A stretch of DNA of 64,000 nt from Sphingobium lactosutens DS20 (GTDB lineage: Bacteria; Pseudomonadota; Alphaproteobacteria; Sphingomonadales; Sphingomonadaceae): the NCBI RefSeq assembly GCF_000445105.1, contig NZ_ATDP01000075.1, forward strand, positions 1 through 64,000, read 5' to 3'. A program made the translations under genes and the position numbers. The first letter of the stretch is position 1. Each line of letters starts with the position of its first letter. Positions 42,282 to 51,742 of the stretch are shown piece by piece. The notes below the pieces were generated by a model, which was given only the letters and a program-made list of their open reading frames with translations, had not been told where the DNA came from and did no database searches.

Positions 42282-42974
42282 ATGTTGGGCGGATGCCCGC
42301 TCGTGCGGGCACCGGGCTCTATCTCCGCTTCGCTCCGACCAAGCCCCTGCGGGTCTTGGCGGCTTGCGCCGTAACGATCCCTTCCGCGGGCAAATGAGGC
42401 AGGCGAGGCGCTCCTTCCGCGAGGGCGGGACGTGCGGCAAGCCTCGCGCCATTCAGGCTTCGCCTAAGGAATCGCGCTGACGCGCGATGCGGATCGTGGA
42501 GCCAGCAGACAAGCCATCACCCCCTTCGCCGCCTCGCAGGATCCGCGCGTTGCAGAACCGGGGCGGGGATGCAACGAGTTGCGTCGCCAAGCTGCGCTAG
42601 CTGAAAATGGGCCGGCGACGTTTGTCTGTTTGTCAGAGAAGCGCCGGCCCATTTTCAGCAAGCTTCGCTAGGCTCCCGTGCCTGTTGCATCCCCGCCCCG
42701 GTCCTGCGCCTTCGGACCTGCGAAGGCGGCTCCGGGTGCGATGACTTGTCAGCCGGACCACGCTCCCTTTCCATTCAAGCGGAACCGTCCGCTTGCGCGG
42801 CCGGTGCGTCTTCGTGCCTGTTGGCCGCTTCGCGGCTGTTTTTGCTCAGGCTCACCATGTACGATGAAATTCTGTCAAGAAATCAATAACATGGAAGAAT
42901 TGGAGGGGAGGGGGTAGGGTTCAGATGTGGCCGGGAAAGAGAAACGGACCACACAACAGAGAAAGGATGAAGTC
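42282..42974. other. 693-bp non-coding region before the DUF736 gene
   Basis: No gene is evident. It holds nested inverted repeats (42557-42702, listed separately) and, near the right end, AT-richer sequence with GAAAGGATGA as the ribosome-binding site of the DUF736 gene. A plausible place for a promoter, replication or transfer origin. Confidence 0.5.
42557..42702. repeat. Nested perfect inverted repeats
   Basis: The outer arms are 19 bp (ACCGGGGCGGGGATGCAAC at 42557-42575, reverse complement at 42684-42702). The inner arms are 17 bp (CTGAAAATGGGCCGGCG at 42601-42617, reverse complement at 42642-42658) around a 24-base loop. The whole 146 bp could fold into one long two-stage cruciform. It could be an origin (oriT or oriV), a resolution site, or a small structured transcript. 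Confidence 0.7.
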
Positions 42975-43466
42975 ATGAAGATCGGCAGCTTCAAATTCGA
43001 CGAACGCGCCAGCGACATTATCGGAAAGATCGCTACCCGCGAAATGCGGTTTCCCTATCTCATCATGCGCCGCGTCGAAGATCGACAGAGCGACAGCGCC
43101 CCCGTCTATGAAATTTACGAGACGAACCGCGCGGGCGACGAAATCCAGATCGGCGTCGTCTGGGAACGCAAGATGCGCTCCAATGACGAGATATTCCTGT
43201 CCGGCATGATCGACGATCCGAGCTTCCGCGAACCGCTTCCCATCGCCCTGTTCGGTGACGAGACGAACGGCTTTGACGTCCAGTGGCGGCGCGAGCGTGA
43301 CCGCGAGGCACAGCCGGGCGGCCTCGGCGGACGCAATGGCGGCGGCAACCGTGGCGGCGGTTTCGGCGGGCGTTCGGGCGGCGGCTTCTCCGGCGGCAGC
43401 ACAGCCGGAATGGGCGGCGAATATACCGGAGGCGGCCGCAGCCTTGACGATGAGGTGCCTTTTTAA
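42975..43466 (+). CDS. DUF736-type protein with SSB-like tail
   Basis: 163-residue protein. Residues 1-~105 resemble DUF736 ('MKIGSFKFDERASDIIGKI', then 'DEIQIGVVWERK...EIFLSGMIDDPSFREPLPIALF'). A ~45-residue Gly-rich linker follows, ending in the acidic tip 'SLDDEVPF', nearly the same as the SSB tip that recruits repair and replication proteins. DUF736 proteins normally stop near 110 residues. A single-strand DNA-binding hub for conjugative DNA is suggested, which is inference. Confidence 0.75.
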   Translation: MKIGSFKFDERASDIIGKIATREMRFPYLIMRRVEDRQSDSAPVYEIYETNRAGDEIQIGVVWERKMRSNDEIFLSGMIDDPSFREPLPIALFGDETNGFDVQWRRERDREAQPGGLGGRNGGGNRGGGFGGRSGGGFSGGSTAGMGGEYTGGGRSLDDEVPF

Positions 43467-43547
43467 TCGGCACGAGAAGGCGGGACGGGGGAGCGCTGGA
43501 ACGCTTCCCCGACCCTGAACCGCTACCCCGTCACAAGGAACCATATC

Positions 43548-44561
43548 ATGAGCAAGCCAACGGCCTTGGCCAGCGTTAGCAGCTTTGCCGACCTGCCGGA
43601 ACTCTATGCCGAACTCACCGCCACCCCCGATTTCGTTGCCTCGTTCGGCGATCCCTTGCCGCTCACCATCATCGACGCAGCCGAGGAACCAGCCGAACAC
43701 ACCATGCCTGATCCGATCGCGGCGCAGGCCGAATGCGGCGGCATCGTCGCGGCCATCTTCGACCTGTTGACCGATACGCGGCTCGACCCGCTCGCGCCGG
43801 AACTCGCATGGGGCTTCGTCAACAGCTTTCATTTCGTCGCGAACAAACTGGAAAGCCGCGAGGACCGGCTGGCCGATACCCTGCGCGACATGGCCCGCCG
43901 TCTCGAACCGGGCGAAGTCTTCAACAAGGAACTGGAAGACACCCAGCTTGAATGCCAGTCGGTCGCCGAACAGCGCGCCGCCATGGAAGCCATGCGCGAC
44001 TATGCCGCCGCCATGTATCGCGTTTGTGCCGGTCGCCCATGGTCGCCCGCCAAGGGATCGCGCGCGTCCCACGTCACCACCGCCAGCCAGATTTCGGCGC
44101 TGGACTTCCTGCGCGCGCGATCCGAGCGGCGGCGCGACCGATACGACCCGCAAGGCCCCGTCGTCGTCGTCTCCGGTCCCGCCGACTGGCACGACTGGCG
44201 TATCCTCTGGAACCGGCTCGATCAGATCAGGACACGCATCCCGAACATGGTGCTTGTCACCACCGGACAGCGCCTTGGCGTCGATGCAGCCGCCGCCGCA
44301 TGGGCCGCGCAAAGGGGCGTCGTCTGCATCGCCTTCGGCCTCTATGGACGCGGCAAAGGCAAGGGCTTCAAGCGCAATCGCGACATTGCCGAACTCATGC
44401 CGGTAGAAGCCATATTGTGCGAAGGATCGGGCATCCAGTCGAGCCTCTATGACCTGTTCAACCCAAGCCAAGGCCACCGCGTCCCGACCCATGTTTTCTT
44501 GGCGACCGATCAGGAACCCGATGTGCCGATCAAGAAAAAGCGGCGCATCATAGCGGCCTGA
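43548..44561 (+). CDS. DUF2493/SLOG-type protein
   Basis: 337-residue protein. The C-terminal ~135 residues form a DUF2493 (YspA-like, SLOG) Rossmann domain: 'GPVVVVSGPADWHDWRILWNRLDQIRTRIPNMVLVTTGQRLGVDAAAAAWAAQRGV'. The helical N-terminal ~200 residues are typical of ICE/plasmid versions. SLOG domains bind nucleotides or their derivatives. It is 81 bases after the DUF736 gene, in a pairing common in alphaproteobacterial ICEs. Confidence 0.8.
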   Translation: MSKPTALASVSSFADLPELYAELTATPDFVASFGDPLPLTIIDAAEEPAEHTMPDPIAAQAECGGIVAAIFDLLTDTRLDPLAPELAWGFVNSFHFVANKLESREDRLADTLRDMARRLEPGEVFNKELEDTQLECQSVAEQRAAMEAMRDYAAAMYRVCAGRPWSPAKGSRASHVTTASQISALDFLRARSERRRDRYDPQGPVVVVSGPADWHDWRILWNRLDQIRTRIPNMVLVTTGQRLGVDAAAAAWAAQRGVVCIAFGLYGRGKGKGFKRNRDIAELMPVEAILCEGSGIQSSLYDLFNPSQGHRVPTHVFLATDQEPDVPIKKKRRIIAA

Positions 44562-44581
44562 TCCGAAACATCATCCCAAGA

Positions 44582-44612
44582 GGGACCGGCGCGGGAAACC
44601 GCCGCCGGTCCC
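44582..44612 (+). terminator. Likely hairpin terminator after DUF2493
   Basis: GGGACCGGCG at 44582-44591 and its reverse complement at 44603-44612 give a 10-bp GC stem with an 11-base loop, 20 bases after the stop, followed by TTGT. A second small dyad (CGTGCC-TTT-GGCACG) follows at once. Confidence 0.55.
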
Positions 44613-44711
44613 TTGTCGTGCCTTTGGCACGAGCGGGGGAAACCCGAACGGTTTTCCCCGCGCCGCTCCTTTTGCCGGGCGTTCCGCCCGCCAACGTCGC
44701 TCCCCTTTCCG

Positions 44712-45038
44712 CTAAGGATGCACGACCTTCGAACCATCATCCCCGCCAGCCGGGGAAGCGGCAGCCCGCTTGCGGAGCGATCCCGGCGACGGTTCCGCCT
44801 GGACACCGGCAGCCGGTAGTCCCTTCAGGGCCGCAATCGCCGCGCCACCGCCAACCCGAATGGACTGGCTCAGAACGTCGCGGAACTCCCGCTCGCTCAA
44901 GCGCTCGACCGGCAACTCGGCGGTCAGCTTCCCATAGTGCGCGCGCAATCCACGTCGCACCGTCTCCGCTTCCTGCGCGAGATTGTGCTGATCGGCTTCG
45001 ATCTTCGCAAGCCGCTCACGATCCGTCATCTTGGGCAT
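44712..45038 (-). CDS. Small helical protein, possible mobilisation accessory
   Basis: 108-residue protein starting 'MPKMTDRERLAKIEADQHNLAQEAETVRRGLRAHYGKLTAELPVERLSEREFRDVL'. A coiled-coil-like first half, basic Pro/Ala tail. It is divergent from the RHH-coupling protein-relaxase genes across the repeat-bearing region, as small TraC/TraD- or MobC-like accessory genes often are. No domain is certain. Confidence 0.5.
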   Translation of the reverse strand: MPKMTDRERLAKIEADQHNLAQEAETVRRGLRAHYGKLTAELPVERLSEREFRDVLSQSIRVGGGAAIAALKGLPAAGVQAEPSPGSLRKRAAASPAGGDDGSKVVHP

Positions 45039-45507
45039 TTCTAGACTCCTTCGCAAAGGAGGTCTGCCCGCCAACCGCGACTATCCATCATGGACCATCA
45101 CCATGCAATGCAGTCCTCAACATCGGCCCGCGAAAAAAAACCCGTTCTGACCCCCGGTTCGGGAGACCTCCCGCCGATCAGAATCGACGGGCGCAGCGGG
45201 CAGGCGCGCTGCGAAGGGAGGACGCACGCCGGAGGCGAGTGTAATGCACCCCACGCACGGGTGCTGCGAGCGCGAATCGGCCGGATTTCCGCCATTTTCT
45301 CGTGGCGCAAACTGGCTGTCGATCTGGCACTAAACGTCTGCCACCGGCAGCCAACCCACATGTGATTCCGGCTTAAGCGATTGATCTGCCTTGGCACTTA
45401 CCGGCTGCCAGCGGCAGTTTTGATAAATTGTTGAGATCACTGCGTTATTCGGCTATAAGAAATGCGCTTCACCACGTTGCTGGCGTGTCGGACAAGGAGT
45501 CCGCCGC
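45039..45507. other. 469-bp intergenic region upstream of the mobilisation genes
   Basis: It separates divergent genes and contains the two 26-bp repeats described separately, then an AT-richer stretch ('gataaattgttgagatcac') that probably includes the promoter for the RHH, coupling-protein and relaxase genes. A likely site for oriT. Confidence 0.5.
45325..45417. repeat. Two iterated 26-bp repeats with internal dyads (oriT or operator candidate)
   Basis: Copies at 45325-45350 and 45392-45417 share 22 of 26 bases and lie 67 bp apart. Each begins TGGCACT, then six bases, then CTGCC-N3-GGCAG. The same spacing in both suggests a protein-binding iteron, most simply for the RHH protein encoded 91 bases downstream. 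oriT regions of MobF systems commonly have such accessory-protein sites. Confidence 0.6.
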
Positions 45508-45810
45508 TTGGCACGCATCACTATCCGCATAGACGATGACCTCTATGCGCGCCTTTCTCTTCAGGCGCGCAACGCCGGTCTCGGCGCCGCGACCTATTGT
45601 CGCGACATCCTCGAACGCTTCGAAGGCACGGATCCTTCGGGCTATCATGCCCGCTTTGACGAACTCCATGCGACGGCCATCCAGGCCTTCGCGATCCTCG
45701 CCACATCGGTCGGCGAGCGGTCCCCGGACATCCTCCAGAAGGGATTGGGTGAAGCGCGCCGGCTCCTCCGCGAAAGGGGGCTGCTCGATCCCGAGCAGGA
45801 CCGGGCATGA
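45508..45810 (+). CDS. Ribbon-helix-helix accessory protein of the transfer locus
   Basis: 100-residue protein: 'MARITIRIDDDLYARLSLQARNAGLGAATYCRDILERFE' is a ribbon-helix-helix DNA-binding unit, followed by a helical tail. TTG/ATG-like alternatives upstream are less likely. Its stop overlaps the coupling-protein ATG. RHH proteins such as TrwA bind oriT, help the relaxase and repress their own operon. Confidence 0.75.
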   Translation: MARITIRIDDDLYARLSLQARNAGLGAATYCRDILERFEGTDPSGYHARFDELHATAIQAFAILATSVGERSPDILQKGLGEARRLLRERGLLDPEQDRA

Positions 45811-47855
45811 GCATCTTTCGTCACGACACGCTCGGCTCCTGGACAAGAGGCGGGCAGGCCATCGTCCACAACGTGCGCATGACCACGCAGGTCTTCTACC
45901 AGACCTTCCTCGCGGGGCTGGTGATCTGGATCGGCGGCATCATCTGGTACGCGCTCGAGAAATCATCCGATTACGAACGCTTCGTTCTGATGAAGCTTGG
46001 CCAAGCTGCCTTCATGGGAGACGCCGTTCCCGGCAATGTCACCCCAATCCTGTTCAAGACCCCGGAGGGCAAACAATACTGGACCAGCCCGAAGGCGCTC
46101 CTCGATTCCGGCCTCGCCCACAAGACGCTCGAAGCCTTCGAGACCTATCTCCTGCACGGGGCGGCAATATCCGGTCTGTTCGCCCTGGCCATGCTGGGGT
46201 GGGCCTGGTTCTACTTCACCCGGACGGGAAGGGGGCTCGGCTCCAACCAGTTCCTTCGCGGAGCGCGGTTCGGCACCGTGCGGCAGGTCCGCCGGGCGCT
46301 GTGGCGATACGCCAAGGGCAGCTTCGACATCGGCGGGGTCAATGTGCCCGACGCGTTTGAGCCCGAGCACATCCTCATCTGCGGCGCGCCTGGCACCGGC
46401 AAGACGAACATCATCGTCAAGATGCTCGACGGCATCCGGAAGCGAAAGCGTCGCGCCATCGTCTATGACACGGCCGGCACCTTCGTAGAAAAATTCTACC
46501 GGCCGGGGATCGACGTTCTGCTCAATCCGCTCGACGCGCGGGCGGATTCCTGGTCACCCTGGGTCGACGTCCCGAGAGACTACCATTACGACCAGATCGC
46601 CGAGTCCACGATCCCTGACAAGACGGGTGATCCCTTCTGGGCGAAGGCAGCGCGCGGTACGCTGGTCGCCGTTTTGCGGAAGCTGGCTCGGCAGGAACGC
46701 ACCCTCGTTTCAATCCTGCTCGACACGCTGCTCCGCTCCAAGCTGAAGGATCTCGCCGCCTTCGCCGCCGGCACCGATGCGGCAGCATTCATCTCGACCG
46801 AAGGCGAGCGCACCAGTGCCGGCATTCAGGCCGAGCTCGCCTCGGTCATGCGCAGCTTCTCTTACCTCGATGATACCGCAGACGGCTTTTCGATCCGCGA
46901 CTGGGTTGCCAACGAGAAGGACGACAGCTGGCTTTTCATCACCGTGAAGGCGGACCAGCTTCCTTCGCTTCGACCCCTGATCACGGTGTGGCTGGATATC
47001 GCGATCAGCGCGATCATGAGCATGACGCCCGACCGCCATCGGCGCCTCTATTGCGTCATCGACGAGTTGCCGACCCTCCAGAGACTGCCCTCGCTCGGTG
47101 ACTTTCTCGCCCGCGCGCGGAAATATGGCGGCTGCGGCATTCTGGGCTTCCAAAGCTACCCGCAGCTCGAAGCGACCTACGGCATCCAGGATGCGGCCGC
47201 GATCACCGGCTACTGCTCGACCTGGGTGGCACTGCGAGCCAACGACACCCCTACCGCGAAGCATGTCAGCGAGAACCTGGGCCAAGTCGAGCAGGTCGAA
47301 GCGAACGAGGGCATGTCCTATGGTGTGAACGACATGCGGGACGGCGTGAACCTCTCGCGCATGCAGGTGACGCGACCGCTGGTCATGCACACCGAGGTCA
47401 CCAACCTGCCTAACCTGATGGGCTATCTCAGGTTCGGTCGTAGCTTGCCAGTGGTCCGGTTCGAAGACAGCTACAATAAGGTCGCCTCCATTGGCGAGGC
47501 GTTCGAGGAGCGCGGCACCGCGCCCATTCGGATGGCGGTTCCAGCACCATCGGTATCCCCGGCGCCGGCTGCCCCGATAGCGCCCGCAAAACCCAACGCT
47601 ACCCCGGCGAAGCGGCGGCGTGCTGCCCCAAGCGTTCCAGGAGCTGAACTGCCCCTGGTACCGCCAAGTGAGCCAACGGGACCGGCCAGCACGCCCTTCG
47701 ATGAGGGACCGGTGTCTCCCCCGGCGCACAACGAGCGGAAAGAGGAAGCGAGCAACCCGCCGCCACCGCTGGAGCTATTCGGGAAGCCGGCCGGCTTCCG
47801 TCTCAGGCAGCACGGACGCCATGACGGCGCCCGCAATGCAGCGAGGCCGGCATGA
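45807..47855 (+). CDS. traD: Type IV coupling protein (TraD/TrwB family)
   Basis: 682-residue ATPase that brings relaxase-DNA to the secretion channel. Two N-terminal membrane helices (~29-50 and ~117-137) flank a periplasmic loop. Walker A is 'CGAPGTGKTN' at 193-200, Walker B 'LYCVIDELPTLQRL', and 'LGFQSYPQLEATYG' is typical of the family. A Pro/Ala-rich C-terminal tail (~570-682) may contact the relaxase. Start and stop overlap both neighbours (ATGA). Its membrane anchor implies an interacting type IV secretion system not seen in the window. Confidence 0.9.
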   Translation: MSIFRHDTLGSWTRGGQAIVHNVRMTTQVFYQTFLAGLVIWIGGIIWYALEKSSDYERFVLMKLGQAAFMGDAVPGNVTPILFKTPEGKQYWTSPKALLDSGLAHKTLEAFETYLLHGAAISGLFALAMLGWAWFYFTRTGRGLGSNQFLRGARFGTVRQVRRALWRYAKGSFDIGGVNVPDAFEPEHILICGAPGTGKTNIIVKMLDGIRKRKRRAIVYDTAGTFVEKFYRPGIDVLLNPLDARADSWSPWVDVPRDYHYDQIAESTIPDKTGDPFWAKAARGTLVAVLRKLARQERTLVSILLDTLLRSKLKDLAAFAAGTDAAAFISTEGERTSAGIQAELASVMRSFSYLDDTADGFSIRDWVANEKDDSWLFITVKADQLPSLRPLITVWLDIAISAIMSMTPDRHRRLYCVIDELPTLQRLPSLGDFLARARKYGGCGILGFQSYPQLEATYGIQDAAAITGYCSTWVALRANDTPTAKHVSENLGQVEQVEANEGMSYGVNDMRDGVNLSRMQVTRPLVMHTEVTNLPNLMGYLRFGRSLPVVRFEDSYNKVASIGEAFEERGTAPIRMAVPAPSVSPAPAAPIAPAKPNATPAKRRRAAPSVPGAELPLVPPSEPTGPASTPFDEGPVSPPAHNERKEEASNPPPPLELFGKPAGFRLRQHGRHDGARNAARPA

Positions 47856-50830
47856 TCAATCCCATCCGCCTCAAGGGGAAACCCGCCAACATCGCCCGAT
47901 ATTACACCGTCGGTGATTATTACACCAAGGGTGACGAAGAGCATTCCGAATGGGGTGGCAAGATCGCCGCCGAATTGGGGCTGGAAGGTGAGGTCGACCC
48001 TGCCGTCTTTAAGGAACTATTGGCCGGTAAGGTCGGCGACCAGCAACTAGGGCGTCGCCGAAAGGACGGCGAGATTCAGCATCATCCGGGATGGGACTTC
48101 GCGGTCAACGCACCCAAATCGGTATCGATCATGGCACTGGTAGCCGGTGATGACAGGATCATCGAGGCTCATGAACAGGCGGTCGGTGTCGCGCTCGCCT
48201 ATCTCGAGGAACATGCCACGATGCGGCATCGCGTCGATGGGGAGGTCACCGAGAAAACGACCGGCCGGCTGATCTGGGCACGCTTCACCGAGCATGCCTC
48301 TCGCGAGCTGGATCCTCATCTCCACACGCATGTCGTCGTCATGAACATCACCGACGAGCGGGACGGGGCGAAAAAGGTCAGCCTGGAAACCCGCGCGATG
48401 TTCGCCGAGCAGATGGCGGCCGGGCAGGTGTATCGCAATGAACTGGCACATCTCCTCCGGGAGCGCGGTTACGATGTCGAATTCGACCCGCGCCGTGGAC
48501 TGTTCGAGATCCGAGGCGTGCCCAAAGACCTGATCACCGACATGTCGCAACGCGCCGAGCAGATCGAGGCGCATGCAAAGGAGCATGGCCTGACCGGCCA
48601 GGCGGCACGACAGCAATCCTTCTATGCCACGCGTGGGCCGAAACAGAAGGCTTCCCTCGAAGAGCTTCATCAGCGGTGGGATGGCCGGCTCGGGCAGCAT
48701 GCCGAGGCGGTTAAAGAGACTCGAGCGGATGCAGAAGGAAGGGGAGAGCGGCCGCTTGAGGTCGATCCCGCTACCGCCGCACGCGCGATGCTGTTCGGCA
48801 TCCGCCAATCCGAAAGCAAGGAGGCCGTCAACAATCTCGGGAGGTTGCTACAGACCGCTATGGCCTCCCATGTGGGGGAGGTCCGCCTCGCTGATGTGCG
48901 CCCTGTCGTTGAGGAGCACCAGGAACGCGCCAAGCTTCTAGAAACCAGGCATCGCACCGGGGACGAGATCCACACGCGGGGGCGTACGACACGCAAGACA
49001 GCACGCCTGGAACTGGCGCTGTCAGACCAACTCGCGCTCGCTCTCAACGATGCGCGTCCGCTGGCCTCCGTCGAGTCGCTGCGCGATGCGGGGCTATCGC
49101 GGGGTCTCAAACCTGAGCAGCGGACGGCACTGCTACACATAGGGATGTCAGACCATCGGGTCGTAGCGGTGCATGGCGTCGCCGGCTCGGGCAAGTCGAC
49201 CATCATCCGCGCATTGCGTGAGGCGGTGGGCGAGGAGACCACCTTGATCGCGTTGGCACCTACCTCATCGGCGGCAGGTGAACTGGGGCTCAAGGCCGGG
49301 ATCGAGTCGCGTACGGTCGCGAGCCTGCTTGCCACCGGTGGGGTCAAGCTCGACGATAGCCACGTCCTGGTTGTCGATGAGGCTGGCCAGCTCGGCAACC
49401 GTCAGGCGATGCGGCTGCTCGAGATCAGTCGGGCCACCGGCGCGCGCCTCATCTTGCTTGGTGATACCCGCCAGACTGGAGCCATCGAGCAGGGCAAGCC
49501 CTTCTGGCTGATGATGCGCCTGGGTATGCCCAGGGCCGAGTTGAAGGACCCGATTCGGCAGGAAGCCGAGGGCATCACCAAGGCCGTGCGACTCGCACGA
49601 CTTCAGAATTACGACGGCTCGCTCGGTGCTCTCGACAAGGTCGTCAGCGGAGATAGCAGCGAAAAGCTCGCTGAAGCCATGGTCGGGGACTGGACGCGGT
49701 TAACTCCCGATCAGCGAGCCAAGACCAACATGCTGGTGCTCGAGAACGCGACTCGGCTGATCGTTAACACCAAGGTCCGCGAGGCACTGAAGACCGAGGG
49801 CGCGATCGCGGCCGAGGAAACCCGGCTGTCGATCCTGTCGCCATCGGGAATGACCGATCAGGAGAAGCATTTCGCGCGCTTCTATACCCGCGGCCAGGTC
49901 GTGACGTTTTCGCGCGACAATGTCGGATTGGGGATCGCGCGCGACGCCGAGTACAAGGTGGCTGGGGTAGGGCGAGATGCTCGTGGCCGTCAGACGGTCA
50001 ATCTGGTCGACGAGCACGGTCGGATGATTCAATGGGATCCCCGCCTCGGTCGGGCATCCCAGATCAATGTTTTCCAGGAGGAGAAGCGGGATCTTGCCGC
50101 TGGCGATCGCATCCAGTGGCGTTTGGTCAACAAGGATCTGGAACTCAAGAATGCCGAGCGGGGCACCGTGGAGCGTCTTGACGGTGCAGTTGCCACGATA
50201 CGCTGGGACCGGGACGGGCGAAGCCAGGAGGTCGATCTCTCCCAGTATAAAAACTGGGATCACGGCTACGGCGAGACCGTCTACTCAGCCCAGTCCAAGA
50301 CCTATGATCGGGTTTACGTCCTGGCACCGGTCAACTCCCCGCTGGTCACGGGCCAGAACTATTACACCGCGATCACCCGAGCGCGATTCGGAGCAAGTCT
50401 CTGGACGGAGAATCGAGAACGGCTCGTCGAGAAGCTGAAACTGCGGTCCGGCGAGAAAACGTCCTCGCTACAAGGGTTGGGACGAGTCGAGCGCGACAAC
50501 ATCAAGGGCAGGCGGGACCGTCACAGTGAGCGCTGGGACCGTTTGCGTGAGGAGCAGCGCTCGGAGCGCGAAGCAAGGAAAGAAGGCCTAGCTGCTCAGC
50601 GTGAACCTGCCGCTCCGTCTCCTCCCGACGGGTTGGCCGAACGCATTGCGCATCGCGCGCAGTCGACCGCCAGCTTTCTGGATCGATGGATCATCTCACT
50701 GCTCGATCGAAGTTCCCAGCGTGAGAATGGGGATGTGACAGGTGAGCGTTCGGGAACGCCAACCCCGCAACCGGTGGCTGAACCGCAGCATACTACCGCC
50801 CCTGATCATGGAGGTGGTCATGATCGTTAA
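47852..50830 (+). CDS. MobF-family relaxase-helicase (TrwC/TraA type)
   Basis: 992-residue bifunctional enzyme. The relaxase domain has tyrosine pairs Tyr17-18 and Tyr23-24 near the N-terminus, 'FAVNAPKSVSIMAL', and the metal-binding HUH triad His156, His158, His160 ('DPHLHTHVVV'). A RecD-like SF1 helicase follows with Walker A 'GVAGSGKST' (~residue 445), 'VLVVDEAGQLGN' and 'NYYTAITRARFG'. It nicks oriT and unwinds the transferred strand. Its start overlaps the coupling-protein stop, and it ends 10 bases inside the next gene. Confidence 0.92.
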   Translation: MINPIRLKGKPANIARYYTVGDYYTKGDEEHSEWGGKIAAELGLEGEVDPAVFKELLAGKVGDQQLGRRRKDGEIQHHPGWDFAVNAPKSVSIMALVAGDDRIIEAHEQAVGVALAYLEEHATMRHRVDGEVTEKTTGRLIWARFTEHASRELDPHLHTHVVVMNITDERDGAKKVSLETRAMFAEQMAAGQVYRNELAHLLRERGYDVEFDPRRGLFEIRGVPKDLITDMSQRAEQIEAHAKEHGLTGQAARQQSFYATRGPKQKASLEELHQRWDGRLGQHAEAVKETRADAEGRGERPLEVDPATAARAMLFGIRQSESKEAVNNLGRLLQTAMASHVGEVRLADVRPVVEEHQERAKLLETRHRTGDEIHTRGRTTRKTARLELALSDQLALALNDARPLASVESLRDAGLSRGLKPEQRTALLHIGMSDHRVVAVHGVAGSGKSTIIRALREAVGEETTLIALAPTSSAAGELGLKAGIESRTVASLLATGGVKLDDSHVLVVDEAGQLGNRQAMRLLEISRATGARLILLGDTRQTGAIEQGKPFWLMMRLGMPRAELKDPIRQEAEGITKAVRLARLQNYDGSLGALDKVVSGDSSEKLAEAMVGDWTRLTPDQRAKTNMLVLENATRLIVNTKVREALKTEGAIAAEETRLSILSPSGMTDQEKHFARFYTRGQVVTFSRDNVGLGIARDAEYKVAGVGRDARGRQTVNLVDEHGRMIQWDPRLGRASQINVFQEEKRDLAAGDRIQWRLVNKDLELKNAERGTVERLDGAVATIRWDRDGRSQEVDLSQYKNWDHGYGETVYSAQSKTYDRVYVLAPVNSPLVTGQNYYTAITRARFGASLWTENRERLVEKLKLRSGEKTSSLQGLGRVERDNIKGRRDRHSERWDRLREEQRSEREARKEGLAAQREPAAPSPPDGLAERIAHRAQSTASFLDRWIISLLDRSSQRENGDVTGERSGTPTPQPVAEPQHTTAPDHGGGHDR

Positions 50831-51353
50831 TAGGACGGTGCATGTCCTTGTCGCGCTGCCGTCGCTGTTTCTCGCCTCGGTAGCCCCCGCCCAGGCTGCT
50901 TCCTCTCAAATGACCGCGTATGAGGCGCAACTGGGCCAATGTATTCGGGAGGCAGCGGCCGGCCGAACATGGCTCGAGCGAACCCTATGGGGATTGCGGG
51001 ATCAGGAGGCGGGGTGGATCGGCGCAGAGGTGTTGAACACGAACGGCAGCCATGACCTGGGGCCTCTTCAGATCAACAGCTCCTGGGTCCCCAAGCTTGC
51101 GGCTCTCATAGGCAGACCTGCTAGCGATATCCGCTTCTGGTTGGTCAATGACCCATGTTTCAACGTCCAGGCCGCTCGCTGGATCTTCCTTTCCGGGCTC
51201 AGCGTCACAGGCGATTATTGGAAGGCTGTCGGGGTATATCACAGTCCAACGGCATGGCGCCAACGACGGTATGTCCTTTCCGTTTCGCGCCACCTCGAAC
51301 GCCGCTTCGGCGCTCGTGTGTTCTCGGCCGCTTCCACGGCGGCACAGCGATGA
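50820..51353 (+). CDS. Lytic transglycosylase (VirB1-like)
   Basis: 177-residue exported protein. A signal peptide ('VHVLVALPSLFLASVAPAQA') precedes a lysozyme-like fold with the catalytic Glu in 'LRDQEAGWIGAE' and 'GSHDLGPLQINSSW'. Such enzymes open peptidoglycan locally for the conjugation channel. It overlaps the relaxase gene and carries an ATGA overlap with the next one. The usual Ser after the catalytic Glu is replaced by Ala. Confidence 0.78.
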   Translation: MIVNRTVHVLVALPSLFLASVAPAQAASSQMTAYEAQLGQCIREAAAGRTWLERTLWGLRDQEAGWIGAEVLNTNGSHDLGPLQINSSWVPKLAALIGRPASDIRFWLVNDPCFNVQAARWIFLSGLSVTGDYWKAVGVYHSPTAWRQRRYVLSVSRHLERRFGARVFSAASTAAQR

Positions 51354-51742
51354 GAAGGCTGAGGCTCGACACCACGGCCTACGGAGAGGTGAAACCTGCC
51401 GTAGACGACGTCCAGGAACACACACTGCCTGCTCACGCGGAACAGCGATCCGGACGGGACGACCGTTGGACGATCAGACGAAGCGCCTTGTCCCGGCAGC
51501 TCGTTCTGGACGCGCAGGAAATTTTCACGCGCAGATTGCAGAGGCCTGTCTCCGAGAACGAAGCGAGGAACATGCTCGGCAACCTGGCGGATTATGTCTG
51601 GATGCTCGTCCAATGGGAGGTGTCCGCCGCTGACCCAACAGCGCACGAGCAGAAAAAGAAACAGCCTGCGAGACCCCGTGGTCGACCGCAAAAATCCGAT
51701 CCTATAAAACGGAAGCCGTCACGCCGAGTGCCGCCTACATAA
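51350..51742 (+). CDS. Hypothetical protein with basic AT-hook-like tail
   Basis: 130-residue protein coupled to the transglycosylase by ATGA. A helical middle ('LVLDAQEIFTRRLQRPVSENEARNMLGNLADYVWMLVQWE') is followed by a basic tail with 'RPRGRPQKSDP', an AT-hook-like GRP core. Could bind DNA. No family recognised. Confidence 0.55.
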   Translation: MRRLRLDTTAYGEVKPAVDDVQEHTLPAHAEQRSGRDDRWTIRRSALSRQLVLDAQEIFTRRLQRPVSENEARNMLGNLADYVWMLVQWEVSAADPTAHEQKKKQPARPRGRPQKSDPIKRKPSRRVPPT

